Shown here piece by piece: positions 8,670 to 17,546 of a DNA stretch of 64,000 bases (position 1 is the stretch's first letter; each line of letters opens with the position of its first letter). Origin of the DNA: UKL13-2 sp947085425 (GTDB lineage: Bacteria > Pseudomonadota > Gammaproteobacteria > Burkholderiales > Usitatibacteraceae); contig CAMTWK010000001.1 in the NCBI GenBank assembly GCA_947085425.1, forward strand, positions 6,934 to 70,933, given 5' to 3'. Under the pieces are notes generated by a model. That model ran no database searches. It saw only the letters and a list, made by a program, of their open reading frames with translations, and was not told the DNA's origin. The position numbers and the translations under genes were made by a program.

Positions 8670-9160
8670 TTGATCCGCCTCGGGCAATTTGAGCTTACTC
8701 AAACTACATCCTGAATTGTGTGCCAGACAACACGAGAAAACCACTGTCCGGGTGATGGGCAAAGGCGGTCAGGTGCGTTACCCGCCGCTCTATTTGCTTT
8801 GAAAGCCGTACCTTCCAATCGGTTTTATTGTTTTGGAGCGGAATGGAAGAGCGATTCTCTGCTTGGCAGACAAGCGCAGTTTTTATCCAAATTTTTGGCA
8901 CGATAGTCATAGCAAAATATTGATTTTTAATGGCTTTTGACGTAATTCCGGATTCGCGTGTGATAAAAGCATGGCCGCCCCGCCGCGCCGATTCTGGCAA
9001 CCGATCCAAATGCGCATGGAAATTTAGCACGACTTATTGCTTAATTCACGGAAGAAGCACGCATGGATTGACGGGAGTTTTCATTCGCGTTTATGCTCCA
9101 AACAGCCCGCCACCACTAGGCTTTACACATGAAGCCACATTTCACACATCAATCCGATTC
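8670..9160. other. Intergenic stretch with no recognised gene
   Basis: About 490 bp separate the DUF1186/SEC-C gene from ychF. Open frames here (for example 8704-9030 on the minus strand) show no family features and no ribosome-binding site that I trust. A short GGCTT/AAGCC hairpin lies near 9119-9137, just downstream of ychF. I see no tRNA, repeat or clear terminator. Confidence 0.5.
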
Positions 9161-10246
9161 TTACACATTGAACCTAAAGTGCATGACATCACCATCCTTA
9201 ACGATGTATTCCTTGCCCTCCAGCCGCATCTTGCCCGCTTCTTTGCATTTCGCCTCGCCGCCGAGCGTAACAAAATCATTAAACGCAATCACTTCGGCGC
9301 GAATAAAGCCTTTTTCGAAATCGGTGTGAATCGCCCCTGCGGCCTGGGGCGCGGTGGAGCCTTTGTGAACAGTCCAGGCGCGTACTTCTTTGACGCCGGC
9401 AGTGAAGTACGTTTCCAACCCCAGCAGGGTATATGCCGCGCGAATCATGCGCGAAAGACCCGGCTCCTTCATGCCGATATCCTCCAAGAAAACCTGCTTG
9501 TCTTCGTCCGACAATTCGGCGATTTCCGCCTCAATCTTTGCGCAGATCGCCACCACAGGGGCACCTTCTTTGGCGGCGTGTTCGCGCACCTTGTCGAGCA
9601 GCGGATTGTTTTCGAAGCCGCCTTCGATCACATTGGCGACATACAAAACCGGTTTGGCGGTAATCAGTGAGAAGGGTTTGATCAGCGCCATTTCATCCGC
9701 ATCCAAGCCCATGCTGCGCACCGGAATGGCGTCGTTGAGCTTTTTCATCATCGGCTCAAATATCGCCACCAGCTTGATCGCTTCTTTGTCACCGGCGCGG
9801 GAATTTTTCTGCGCCTTGTGCAAAGCCTTTTCCACCGACTGCATATCGGCCAGCGCCAATTCGGTATCGATCACACCAATGTCGGAAATCGGATCAACGC
9901 GGCCAGACACATGAATGACGTTTTCGTCATCAAAACAGCGCACCACATGCGAGATGGCATCGGTTTCGCGAATGGTTGCCAGAAACTGGTTGCCCAACCC
10001 CTCCCCTTTGGAAGCGCCCGCAACCAGACCGGCGATATCGACAAATTCGACAATTGCCGGCACGACTTTTTGCGGGGCCACAATCTTGGTGAGCTGATCA
10101 AGGCGTGGATCGGGCACTTCCACAATGCCGATGTTGGGCTCGATGGTACAAAACGGATAATTTTCCGCCGCAATGCCCGCCTTGGTGAGGGCATTAAAAG
10201 TGGTGGATTTTCCGACGTTGGGTAAACCGACAATTCCGCACTTCAT
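9161..10246 (-). CDS. ychF: Redox-regulated ATPase/GTPase YchF (OBG family)
   Basis: This 361-residue protein is a universally conserved OBG-family P-loop NTPase that hydrolyses ATP and binds ribosomes. G1 is GLPNVGKSTTFNALT (about residues 6-20), G3 is DIAGLVAGASKGEG (about 69-82), a coiled-coil insertion follows, and the C-terminal TGS domain includes TVHKGSTAPQAAGAIHTDFE. AGGAAATAACA precedes the ATG. It is the gene after pth, 28 bp apart, an arrangement shared across proteobacteria. Confidence 0.96.
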   Translation of the reverse strand: MKCGIVGLPNVGKSTTFNALTKAGIAAENYPFCTIEPNIGIVEVPDPRLDQLTKIVAPQKVVPAIVEFVDIAGLVAGASKGEGLGNQFLATIRETDAISHVVRCFDDENVIHVSGRVDPISDIGVIDTELALADMQSVEKALHKAQKNSRAGDKEAIKLVAIFEPMMKKLNDAIPVRSMGLDADEMALIKPFSLITAKPVLYVANVIEGGFENNPLLDKVREHAAKEGAPVVAICAKIEAEIAELSDEDKQVFLEDIGMKEPGLSRMIRAAYTLLGLETYFTAGVKEVRAWTVHKGSTAPQAAGAIHTDFEKGFIRAEVIAFNDFVTLGGEAKCKEAGKMRLEGKEYIVKDGDVMHFRFNV

Positions 10247-10274
10247 TGTTATTTCCTATTCAAATATTTATTTT

Positions 10275-10898
10275 TTATTTCGACTGCGCAGCTTTGGTAT
10301 GCAGCTTCAGCATGGCCGTTTCCATGTCGCCCTTGGCCATGTCCGGCCAACAGTCGATGGCGCGTTTCATGGCGTCATCAATGGCCCGGCCGTCTTCCGC
10401 GTTTGGGCGGTGCAACACATAATCGACCACCTCGGGTCGCTCCATGCTGCCACCGGACTTATCTGCCAAATCTGCCGCCAATTCGCGCGGATGACCTATG
10501 CCAATACGCAGGCGCCAGAAATCCTTGGTGCCCAAATGGCCGGCAATATCTTTGACACCGTTGCTGCCCGCGGCACCACCGGTTTTCATTTTGATGCCGC
10601 CGGCCGGCAAATCCATTTCATCGTGGGCGACCAATATTTCTGCGGGCGTGATCTGGTAAAACTTGGCCAGCGCCCCCACGGAGCGCCCGGAGTGATTCAT
10701 AAACGTACCCGGCTTAAGCAACCACACTCCACCAGCCTTGGCGACGTCACCGTGAAATTTTGACTCTTTGTTAAAAGAACCACCCAACTCGCGCACCAAC
10801 AATTCGACAAACCAAAAGCCCGCGTTGTGGCGGGTGTCGACATATTCGCGCCCGGGATTACCGAGGCCGACAACAAGCTTGATGGGAAGATTGGTCAT
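10275..10898 (-). CDS. pth: Peptidyl-tRNA hydrolase
   Basis: Pth cleaves the ester bond of peptidyl-tRNAs released from ribosomes. The 207-residue protein carries N14 (GLGNPG), H24 (RHNAG), KPGTFMNHSG (62-71) and D93 (AHDEMD), which correspond to the catalytic residues N10, H20 and D93 of the E. coli enzyme. The stretch that normally reads GHNG reads GSNG (Ser112), so the substrate-binding histidine equivalent to E. coli H113 is replaced. It lies between rplY and ychF, the usual neighbours. Confidence 0.95.
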   Translation of the reverse strand: MTNLPIKLVVGLGNPGREYVDTRHNAGFWFVELLVRELGGSFNKESKFHGDVAKAGGVWLLKPGTFMNHSGRSVGALAKFYQITPAEILVAHDEMDLPAGGIKMKTGGAAGSNGVKDIAGHLGTKDFWRLRIGIGHPRELAADLADKSGGSMERPEVVDYVLHRPNAEDGRAIDDAMKRAIDCWPDMAKGDMETAMLKLHTKAAQSK

Positions 10899-11002
10899 GA
10901 GTAAATACGGTGTGTCAAAGGTGCAAAAATGAAATCGGGGCGGTTAATTTGCGGACGGAATAGACAGGACACTTGATTGCGGCGCGTGGCGTGGCGCCAT
11001 GT

Positions 11003-11048
11003 CCAAAAAAATAAAAATGCCCGCGTACCTTGAGGGCGGCGGGCATTT
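11003..11048 (-). terminator. Rho-independent terminator of rplY
   Basis: On the minus strand an AAATGCCCGC/GCGGGCATTT stem (10 bp, arms at 11039-11048 and 11015-11024) is followed by a T-rich tract (TTTATTTTTTT). It begins about 20 nt past the rplY stop codon, a typical intrinsic terminator, and separates rplY from pth. Confidence 0.88.
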
Positions 11049-11068
11049 CAAGGTGATGCACGACAATA

Positions 11069-11752
11069 TTACTTTTTCGCTTTGTCGTCTTTCTTCGCAG
11101 CGTCGTCTTCCTTGGCCTTTTGATTGACGGCCGGCACATCGGCTGCCGCCACGGCGGTTGCCGCTGCTTCTTCCGAGGCAACAGCTCTTGGAATAATGAT
11201 CGTTGCCACGGAACGATCTTCCTTGCGGTGCAAGGCGACAGACTCAACTCCGGCTGGAAATTTCAAATCCGACAGGTGAATAGAGCTACCCGCTGCCAGA
11301 TCCCTCAAGTCAACCTCAATGAACTCCGGCAAGTCTTTTGGCAAACAGGAAATATTGATTTCGTTGAGAATGTGCGAAACGATACCACCCGACAACTTTA
11401 CGCCCGGTGCAATGTCGGCATTCACAAAGTGCAAAGGCACCTTCATGTGAATAGGTTTGCCAGCGTCAACGCGCTGAAAGTCAATATGCAACACGTTTTG
11501 CTTCCACGCATGCATTTGTACGTCGCGCAGCAAGACTTTTTCTGATTTGCCATCCAATTCCAGGTCAAGAATGGAGGCGTGGAACGCTTCCAGACGCAAC
11601 TTGTGGAAAATTTCGTTGTGATCAAGCTCGATGACGGATGCGTCCTTGCCACCGCCGTAAACGATGCCGGGAACTTTGTCCGCGCGACGTAGGCGGCGGC
11701 TCGCACCCGTGCCCTGTACGCTACGCGAGGTTGCTTTTAAAGCGATTTTCAT
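11069..11752 (-). CDS. rplY: 50S ribosomal protein L25, general stress (CTC) form
   Basis: bL25 binds 5S rRNA in the large subunit. At 227 residues this is the long CTC/TL5 type: an N-terminal L25 domain (about 1-95, with SRRLRRADKVPGIVYGG) plus a C-terminal beta domain (about 96-190), ending in an alanine- and lysine-rich tail. GGAG precedes the ATG by 8 nt. It lies downstream of prs, the common proteobacterial pair, but is separated from it by a structured leader of about 200 bp and has its own terminator. Confidence 0.95.
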   Translation of the reverse strand: MKIALKATSRSVQGTGASRRLRRADKVPGIVYGGGKDASVIELDHNEIFHKLRLEAFHASILDLELDGKSEKVLLRDVQMHAWKQNVLHIDFQRVDAGKPIHMKVPLHFVNADIAPGVKLSGGIVSHILNEINISCLPKDLPEFIEVDLRDLAAGSSIHLSDLKFPAGVESVALHRKEDRSVATIIIPRAVASEEAAATAVAAADVPAVNQKAKEDDAAKKDDKAKK

Positions 11753-11771
11753 GTTGATACTCCAAAATATT

Positions 11772-11835
11772 CGGGCAAAAGTAATAACCTACTTTTGTCC
11801 GGATTGATCAACCCTTGATCACTGGCAAAGCCAGA
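11772..11835 (-). promoter_or_regulatory. Structured 5' leader of rplY (three successive hairpins)
   Basis: In transcript order on the minus strand there are three stems: CTGGC-TTT-GCCAG (11823-11835), TGATCAA-GGG-TTGATCA (11805-11821), and a 12-bp stem with one mismatch, CGGACAAAAGTA/TACTTTTGCCCG (11772-11801). The last is followed by AATATTTT and then the GGAG ribosome-binding site. This could be an attenuator, a weak prs terminator or an autoregulatory ribosomal-protein leader. The rest of 11753-11960 shows nothing else. Confidence 0.5.
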
Positions 11836-11960
11836 CCAACAAGGGCATAAAAAGCGACGAAATATCAAAACCCGCAAAGACATTTGTCACCCACACGACA
11901 ACCATTCGCGACCAAATGGTTTGTTGCAAACACAAATCGAACTGCCGATTTGCGGTAAAT

Positions 11961-12911
11961 CTATTCTGAAAACAGTGAACTGACCGAGCCACCTTCTGCT
12001 ATCCGCCGGATGGTTTCGGCGAGCAACTCAGCCGTGCCAATTTGGCGAATCTTTTTACATAACAACGCATCCGGTTTGAGTGGAATCGTGTCTGTGACCA
12101 CCAATTCGTCAATGACCGAATTTTCCAGCCGTTCAATTGCCGGGCCCGACAACACCGGGTGGGTACAATATGCGACCACTCTTGCCGCCCCGCGTTCCTT
12201 TAATGCCTTTGCTGCTTCCGTCAAGGTGCCGGCGGTATCAACAATATCGTCCATGATGAGGCAGGTATGCCCACGCACATCACCAATAATATTCATCACC
12301 ATCGAAACATTGGCGCGCGGGCGGCGTTTGTCAATAATCGCCAACTCCGCATCCAGCTGCTTGGCAATCGCCCTTGCCCGGACCACACCGCCCACATCCG
12401 GCGAAACCACAATCAAATCCGGATAATCGTGTTTCCACACGTCACCCAACAAAATCGGTGTGGCGTAAATGTTGTCCACCGGGATGTCGAAGAATCCCTG
12501 GATCTGGTCTGCGTGTAAATCCATCGTCAGAACCCGATCCACGCCGGCACCGGTCAACATATTCGCCACCACTTTTGCCGAAATCGCCACCCGCGCCGAA
12601 CGCGGACGCCGATCTTGGCGTGCATAACCGAAATACGGAATAACCGCCGTAATTCGTTGTGCACTCGAACGTTTAAGGGCGTCCGCCATGACCATGATTT
12701 CCATCAAATTGTCATTGGTCGGCGCACAAGTTGATTGCAAAATGTACGCGTCTTTGCCACGGACATTTTCCAGAATCTCAACCATCACCTCGCCGTCGCT
12801 AAACTTTGCAACTTTGGCGCGACCGAGTTGCGTACCCAGTAACTTCGCGGTTTCCCGCGCCAGTTTTGGGTTCGCGCTTCCGGCGAACACACTTAAATTA
12901 TCAAACACCAC
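11961..12911 (-). CDS. prs: Ribose-phosphate pyrophosphokinase (PRPP synthetase)
   Basis: Prs makes PRPP from ribose 5-phosphate and ATP, feeding nucleotide, histidine, tryptophan and NAD synthesis. The 316-residue class I enzyme has FSDGEVMVEILENVRG (about 38-53), YARQDRR in the catalytic flexible loop region, MDLHADQIQGFF, and the PRPP-binding loop LIMDDIVDTAGT (about 220-231). It lies downstream of tRNA-Gln and upstream of rplY on the same strand, as in many Betaproteobacteria. Confidence 0.97.
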   Translation of the reverse strand: MVFDNLSVFAGSANPKLARETAKLLGTQLGRAKVAKFSDGEVMVEILENVRGKDAYILQSTCAPTNDNLMEIMVMADALKRSSAQRITAVIPYFGYARQDRRPRSARVAISAKVVANMLTGAGVDRVLTMDLHADQIQGFFDIPVDNIYATPILLGDVWKHDYPDLIVVSPDVGGVVRARAIAKQLDAELAIIDKRRPRANVSMVMNIIGDVRGHTCLIMDDIVDTAGTLTEAAKALKERGAARVVAYCTHPVLSGPAIERLENSVIDELVVTDTIPLKPDALLCKKIRQIGTAELLAETIRRIAEGGSVSSLFSE

Positions 12912-13001
12912 GGCAGTGCCTCATTCTCACGGTTGGAATAAGCAACTACGCAAGATTTTGCCGAGCGGACAATTCAGCCACAGGACAACAGCTTGCAAAA
13001 C

Positions 13002-13076
13002 TGGCTGGGGAGGTAGGGATCGAACCTACGAATGCCGGAATCAAAATCCGGTGCCTTACCACTTGGCGACTCCCCA
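13002..13076 (-). tRNA. tRNA-Gln (anticodon TTG)
   Basis: This 75-nt tRNA has an encoded CCA tail (TGG at 13002-13004 on the plus strand). The acceptor strands TGGGGAG and CTCCCCA pair, the anticodon stem CCGGA/TCCGG encloses the loop TTTTGAT with anticodon TTG, and the T arm reads GTAGGTTCGATCCCTAC. It sits between ispE and prs. Confidence 0.97.
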
Positions 13077-13119
13077 AATTCTTCAATACCCCAATTACAT
13101 ATTGGGCATATTGATCCTG

Positions 13120-13980
13120 CTAGCGAAGTGGATGTTTTTCCAATCCCCTAACAACAAATCCGGTCAATTCCGGCGGTAGTTGATGATACGCTTCCAAGGC
13201 ACTTTGCTCAGTCTCAAAAGCGGCAAACACGCCGGCCCCCGAACCTGTCATACGTGCGCCAAATATTGATTTTTTGGACACCGCTGACAATGCAGCCAGA
13301 CTGGCCGCGACTGCTGGAAAAGCTTTCAAAACAACCGCTTGCAAATCATTGCTGGTTCGCAAAAGGGCATCAACAAGGACACCCGCAGAAAAGTCCAACA
13401 TTTTGACGTGTGGCGTCGATCTTGTCAAATCCGGTTGACTAAAAACGAACGGGGTCGGGACGTGAACTTTGGGCGTCAAAACCACGTACCACCAGACCGG
13501 AATGTGAATTTCAGCTAGTTTTTCACCAATTCCCTCGGCAAAGGCCGTTTTGCCAAAAACAAAAAAAGGCACATCCGCCCCCAGACCGAGGCCAATTTCC
13601 CGTAACGATTCGTTGGGTAAATTTAACTCCCATAACCGATTAAGGGCGAGTAATACGGTGGCGGCATCCGCGCTGCCGCCGCCCAGCCCGGCACCCATGG
13701 GCGTCACTTTATGCAGTTCAATATCCACGCCCAGCGGGCAGCCGGTTCGATTTTTGAGCGCAGCGGCTGCCCGAAGCGTTAAATCGATTTCAGGCGGAAT
13801 GGCTTCAATGTTATTAATCCGCCGGATTAGGCCATCCTGCCGAATGTCGAGCGTAATACGGTCGCCAACATCGATCAGCGTAAAAATGGATTGCAACAGA
13901 TGATAACCATCATCGCGACGGCCGGTCACATTGAGGAAAAGGTTCAATTTGGCCGGCGCATACAATTCACACGAGTCCAT
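13120..13980 (-). CDS. ispE: 4-diphosphocytidyl-2-C-methyl-D-erythritol kinase
   Basis: IspE phosphorylates CDP-methylerythritol in the MEP isoprenoid pathway. The 286-residue GHMP kinase begins with APAKLNLFLNVTGRRDDGYH and carries the ATP loop PMGAGLGGGSADAAT (about residues 93-107); the C-terminal GHMP motif is ARMTGSGAGVFAAF. Its ATG overlaps the lolB stop codon (TAATG), indicating coupling in a TPR protein-lolB-ispE operon followed by tRNA-Gln and prs. Confidence 0.96.
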   Translation of the reverse strand: MDSCELYAPAKLNLFLNVTGRRDDGYHLLQSIFTLIDVGDRITLDIRQDGLIRRINNIEAIPPEIDLTLRAAAALKNRTGCPLGVDIELHKVTPMGAGLGGGSADAATVLLALNRLWELNLPNESLREIGLGLGADVPFFVFGKTAFAEGIGEKLAEIHIPVWWYVVLTPKVHVPTPFVFSQPDLTRSTPHVKMLDFSAGVLVDALLRTSNDLQAVVLKAFPAVAASLAALSAVSKKSIFGARMTGSGAGVFAAFETEQSALEAYHQLPPELTGFVVRGLEKHPLR

Positions 13981-14567
13981 TAGCGCACCCCAAATTCGTC
14001 GATCACAACACGCACAACTGTGTCACCTGAAATCGCAGTCACACGGGTGGCGACGCGGGCACCGTCGATTACCCGAAAATTTTCAGCCTCGACCTGCCAG
14101 GTGCGCCGGGGGCTCGCATCCGGAAAAACAGCCGTATCCCAAGTGGATTGCAGGTCAAACCCCTGCAGCCATCTGGCCAGGGCGAAAGGTTCGACCCGCA
14201 CGCCAACGGCCGATGCCATCAAATTGGCAACACTATCCGCACGCAGCGGTGCCTGATCGTTATCCGTGCGGCGCAGGGTTGCCCCTTCGCGATTCGACAC
14301 AATTTCTGCAATTTGTGATCCAAACGGCGTAAAAATCGCAAGATGTTCATGCGGCGGTTGATGTGACCAAACAATTTTGATGACATCAAGCTTATCGGCC
14401 ACACGCACGCTAACCCGGGCGGTGAGCTTAAACCGGTCAACATAGGGGGCCGCCGCAATGGCCGCAGACTCGATCGCCCGGTCCGTTGCGTCTGTCGGGT
14501 TGACCGCACATCCCGCCAAACCAAAAATGATCGCGATCCAGGCAGGTGCCGTCTTGCGAAAATTCAT
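13980..14567 (-). CDS. lolB: Outer-membrane lipoprotein receptor LolB
   Basis: LolB accepts lipoproteins from LolA and inserts them in the outer membrane. This 195-residue protein starts at the ATG at 14567, giving a short signal peptide with lipobox LAGC (Cys18). The mature part has the LolB beta-barrel-like pattern: RFKLTARVSVRV, HLAIFTPFGSQIAEIV, SAVGVRVEPFALARWLQG. An in-frame start at 14699 would bury the signal peptide and is rejected. Position upstream of ispE is standard. Confidence 0.9.
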   Translation of the reverse strand: MNFRKTAPAWIAIIFGLAGCAVNPTDATDRAIESAAIAAAPYVDRFKLTARVSVRVADKLDVIKIVWSHQPPHEHLAIFTPFGSQIAEIVSNREGATLRRTDNDQAPLRADSVANLMASAVGVRVEPFALARWLQGFDLQSTWDTAVFPDASPRRTWQVEAENFRVIDGARVATRVTAISGDTVVRVVIDEFGVR

Positions 14568-14626
14568 CGCCGTATACAATTTGTTGATGTGTTGGCGGGC
14601 CGCACGGTAGTGTCGCAACAGGGGTT

Positions 14627-16543
14627 TCAACGCGCCAGCCGCTCCATGACGGTTTTTAAAACCGTGTTTCCGGGCGACTCCTTTAGGGCGTTTTCCCAAA
14701 TCACAATGGCTTCACTGCGTTTGCCAAGGCTCCACATCACCTCACCCAAATGCGCGGCAATTTCCGGATCCGGCCGGGTATTGTGTGCTTTTTCAAGCGT
14801 CGCCAACGCCTCAACCTCCCGGCCCATCTTGAATTGAACCCATCCCAGGCTGTCTTGGATAAATGGATCGTCCGGCGACAAGCTGAGCGCCTTTTGAATC
14901 AACTCGTACGCCTCGTTCAGTCGAATGCCACGATCTGCGAATGAATAACCAAGCGCATTAAAGGCATGGGCATGATCGGGTTTGGTTTTGACCACCGCCC
15001 GCAGGTCTTTTTCCATCGTTTCCAGATCATTCATTTTTTCTGCAATCATGGCACGGTCATACAGCAGCTCTACCGAATCGGGATGCGCCACCAGCGCGAC
15101 GGTCAGCACCTGAAACGCATCTGCCAACACCGCCTTGCCGGCCACACCCCCCTCCTTTGCGGTGCTTTTTTCGCGCAGCATCTGAATTTCAGCCAACACT
15201 AACTGAATACGAATCGCCGCGGAATCCGTGTCGCCCGTCTGCGCCTTTTGCGCGTCTTTCAAAAAATTCCTGCCCACGTCAAAGCCAGACTGTTTTGCCA
15301 GCAGACTCGCGATTTTTAGCTGCGCGCTGACAAAATATTCGCCTTCCCTGATTTGCCGGTACCAATCCATCGCCCCGTCAGTATCTTTTTTTCCCTCTGC
15401 GGCCAAAGCAAGATTGAAAAAAATTGGATTCTTGTCGCGCGGCCGCAGCGTGAGCGAATGCTTGAATTGTTTTTCAGCCTCCACCCAATCCTCGATTTGC
15501 AGTGAAATCAAGCCAACGGCGTAGGGCAATTCCGCATCGAGTGGCATTTCAATGGTCGCGCGCCGAAACGACTCCCTCGCCTCAAGCAGCGCTTTCATGC
15601 CGACCAACAGCCTGGCATAGGCGATGCGAACTTCGGTGGCATCTGGAAAACGTTTCAGGAAATCCGCCAAAAAGCGCGTCGCCGCCTCGTCGGCTGACAC
15701 CGCCGCGGCAATGCCATTTATTTCGCCTTTGAGGTCGACACCGCCATTGCGAATCAGTTGCGCCATGGCAATGACCGCCCGCGGAAAATCCGGCCGCATT
15801 GCTAGCGCGTTGGCAAGGCCGGTGGTGGCCGCACTTTGATTGCCCGCCAACATGGACGTCACTCCGCGCGCGTACTGGGCTTCGGCCAATCCCTCGAATG
15901 GTTGCGCCAACTGCACGACCGCGTCGGCGATTTTTTTACGATCAGGGTAACGCGCCAGCAAATACGGCATTTGCACAAACAAAACGGGTGCAATTTTCTT
16001 GCCTGCGTTTACTTCCGCCAACCATGCCGACATTGTTTCAAGGACTTTTTCGACCGGGCCGTTGGTGCCAAGCACCGCCGCCAAAGCCTGACGGGCCACA
16101 CTCGACTCCGGCTCTAATTCCAACCAAAGCAATAACGCATTTCTCGCCTCTTCAGTTTGGCGCGTCTGAAAGGCAATTTCGGCCGCGCGCCGGGCGACAC
16201 GAGCGTCCTGGGTACGATTAGCCAAATCCAACATACCCCTTGCAGCCAGCTGTGATTGACCGCGTTGCCCGGCTATTTCCGCGATTAAAAATTGGTACAA
16301 CACCTGCGCCGTGGGCATTTCCGTTGGTCGCGGCGTTGCCGTCTTCATCAATAATCCCTGGGGCACATTAGGTTTATTGATGCCCGTTGCCGACAACCCC
16401 GGCGTTGGCTCTTTGCGATCACTGGCACGCGCGCTGATGACAGTCGTCGCGAGCAACGCCGCCGACACCAACACGCCAAAGGCGCGGCCCGGCATAACAA
16501 AAAACGCCGACCCTTTCAATCTCGATAAACTTGTTTTATTCAT
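14627..16543 (-). CDS. Tetratricopeptide repeat protein (exported)
   Basis: This 638-residue protein has an N-terminal hydrophobic signal (about residues 18-40) followed by many TPR-like helical repeats. The clearest repeats are near the C-terminus, for example AFNALGYSFADRG, DPFIQDSLGWVQFKMGR and DPEIAAHLGEVMWSLGKR. Homologues lie before lolB-ispE in many Betaproteobacteria and may act as periplasmic scaffolds in envelope assembly; the partner is unknown. I chose the ATG at 16543 because it puts the signal peptide at the N-terminus. It is divergent from mutM. Confidence 0.87.
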   Translation of the reverse strand: MNKTSLSRLKGSAFFVMPGRAFGVLVSAALLATTVISARASDRKEPTPGLSATGINKPNVPQGLLMKTATPRPTEMPTAQVLYQFLIAEIAGQRGQSQLAARGMLDLANRTQDARVARRAAEIAFQTRQTEEARNALLLWLELEPESSVARQALAAVLGTNGPVEKVLETMSAWLAEVNAGKKIAPVLFVQMPYLLARYPDRKKIADAVVQLAQPFEGLAEAQYARGVTSMLAGNQSAATTGLANALAMRPDFPRAVIAMAQLIRNGGVDLKGEINGIAAAVSADEAATRFLADFLKRFPDATEVRIAYARLLVGMKALLEARESFRRATIEMPLDAELPYAVGLISLQIEDWVEAEKQFKHSLTLRPRDKNPIFFNLALAAEGKKDTDGAMDWYRQIREGEYFVSAQLKIASLLAKQSGFDVGRNFLKDAQKAQTGDTDSAAIRIQLVLAEIQMLREKSTAKEGGVAGKAVLADAFQVLTVALVAHPDSVELLYDRAMIAEKMNDLETMEKDLRAVVKTKPDHAHAFNALGYSFADRGIRLNEAYELIQKALSLSPDDPFIQDSLGWVQFKMGREVEALATLEKAHNTRPDPEIAAHLGEVMWSLGKRSEAIVIWENALKESPGNTVLKTVMERLAR

Positions 16544-16667
16544 GCCAACATCATAGCGCAACACTGGGGGGAATGTTATTCCCACCCAGCCAGTGGTTAC
16601 CTGCTTTTTGCCGAAGACCAGGACGCATGCCAGAATGGCCGACTGGGATCTTTTAGAAAGTGCCGTG

Positions 16668-17495
16668 ATGCCCGAACTGCCGGAAGTCGAGACCACCCGC
16701 CGGGGACTGTTGCCAACGGTCGTGAATCAGAAAATTTTACAAGTCACCGTGCGAGATCGACGCTTGCGTTGGCCGATCCCGACTTCGCTTGCGCAAACGC
16801 TTGAGAAACGTATTGTCTCGGACGTTTTGCGACGGGGCAAATATTTGTTATGGAATATCGAGGCGGCAAACAGTGGTGGTTTTTTATTGTGTCATCTTGG
16901 CATGTCTGGCTCTCTGTTTTCAACCCGACACGGCGCACCGCCGGCAAAACACGACCACGTCGATATTGTCTTGGGCAACAAAACGCTGATTCGGTATCAC
17001 GATCCCCGTCGTTTCGGTGCGATGTTATGGATTTCCGGACCGAAACCGACCCACCCCTTATTGACCTCGCTAGGGCCGGAGCCGCTGGGTGATGAATTTG
17101 ATGGCGCGCATTTATTTCGAACTTCGCGTGGTCGATCCGTCAGTGTGAAGGAGTTCATCATGAACGCGCGCATTGTTGTCGGTGTGGGAAACATCTACGC
17201 TTCCGAGGCATTATTTGTTGCCGGCATCCGGCCAACAACAGCAGCTGGAAAAATATCACAATCACGATATGAGTTATTAGCGGCGGCCATCCAGCAGACC
17301 CTGTCGCGTGCCATCGAGGCGGGTGGGTCAAGCCTGCGCGATTATCTCAAGGTTGACGGAGAGCCCGGCTATTTTCAACTCAAGGCAACTGTTTATGACC
17401 GTGCCGATGCGCCTTGCCGGGTCTGCGGCAGCACCATAAAAATGATTCGCCAAGGGCAACGCAGCAGCTATTTTTGTCCACAATGTCAGCGATAA
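16668..17495 (+). CDS. mutM: Formamidopyrimidine-DNA glycosylase (Fpg)
   Basis: MutM excises 8-oxoguanine and formamidopyrimidines and nicks the abasic site. The 275-residue protein begins MPELPEVETTRRGL; P2 becomes the catalytic N-terminal proline after Met removal and E3 is the general acid. K60-region RRGKYLLW, the helix-two-turn-helix element VVGVGNIYASEALF and a zinc finger with C250, C253, C270 and C273 are all present. The start at 16668 is fixed by the requirement for N-terminal proline. It is divergent from the TPR gene and 51 bp before the dynamin-like GTPase. Confidence 0.96.
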   Translation: MPELPEVETTRRGLLPTVVNQKILQVTVRDRRLRWPIPTSLAQTLEKRIVSDVLRRGKYLLWNIEAANSGGFLLCHLGMSGSLFSTRHGAPPAKHDHVDIVLGNKTLIRYHDPRRFGAMLWISGPKPTHPLLTSLGPEPLGDEFDGAHLFRTSRGRSVSVKEFIMNARIVVGVGNIYASEALFVAGIRPTTAAGKISQSRYELLAAAIQQTLSRAIEAGGSSLRDYLKVDGEPGYFQLKATVYDRADAPCRVCGSTIKMIRQGQRSSYFCPQCQR

Positions 17496-17546
17496 TTGTC
17501 CAGCCCGTGCCACCCGGCAAAAATTGATGACTATTAAATCACTCTC

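Noticed and set aside
8704..9030. Open frame of 108 codons on the minus strand between the DUF1186 gene and ychF
   Set aside because: No recognisable family, no good ribosome-binding site, and composition unlike the neighbouring genes; treated as non-coding.
8930..9670. 246-codon open frame on the plus strand
   Set aside because: Most of it lies antisense to ychF, which is unmistakable; the frame has no family features.
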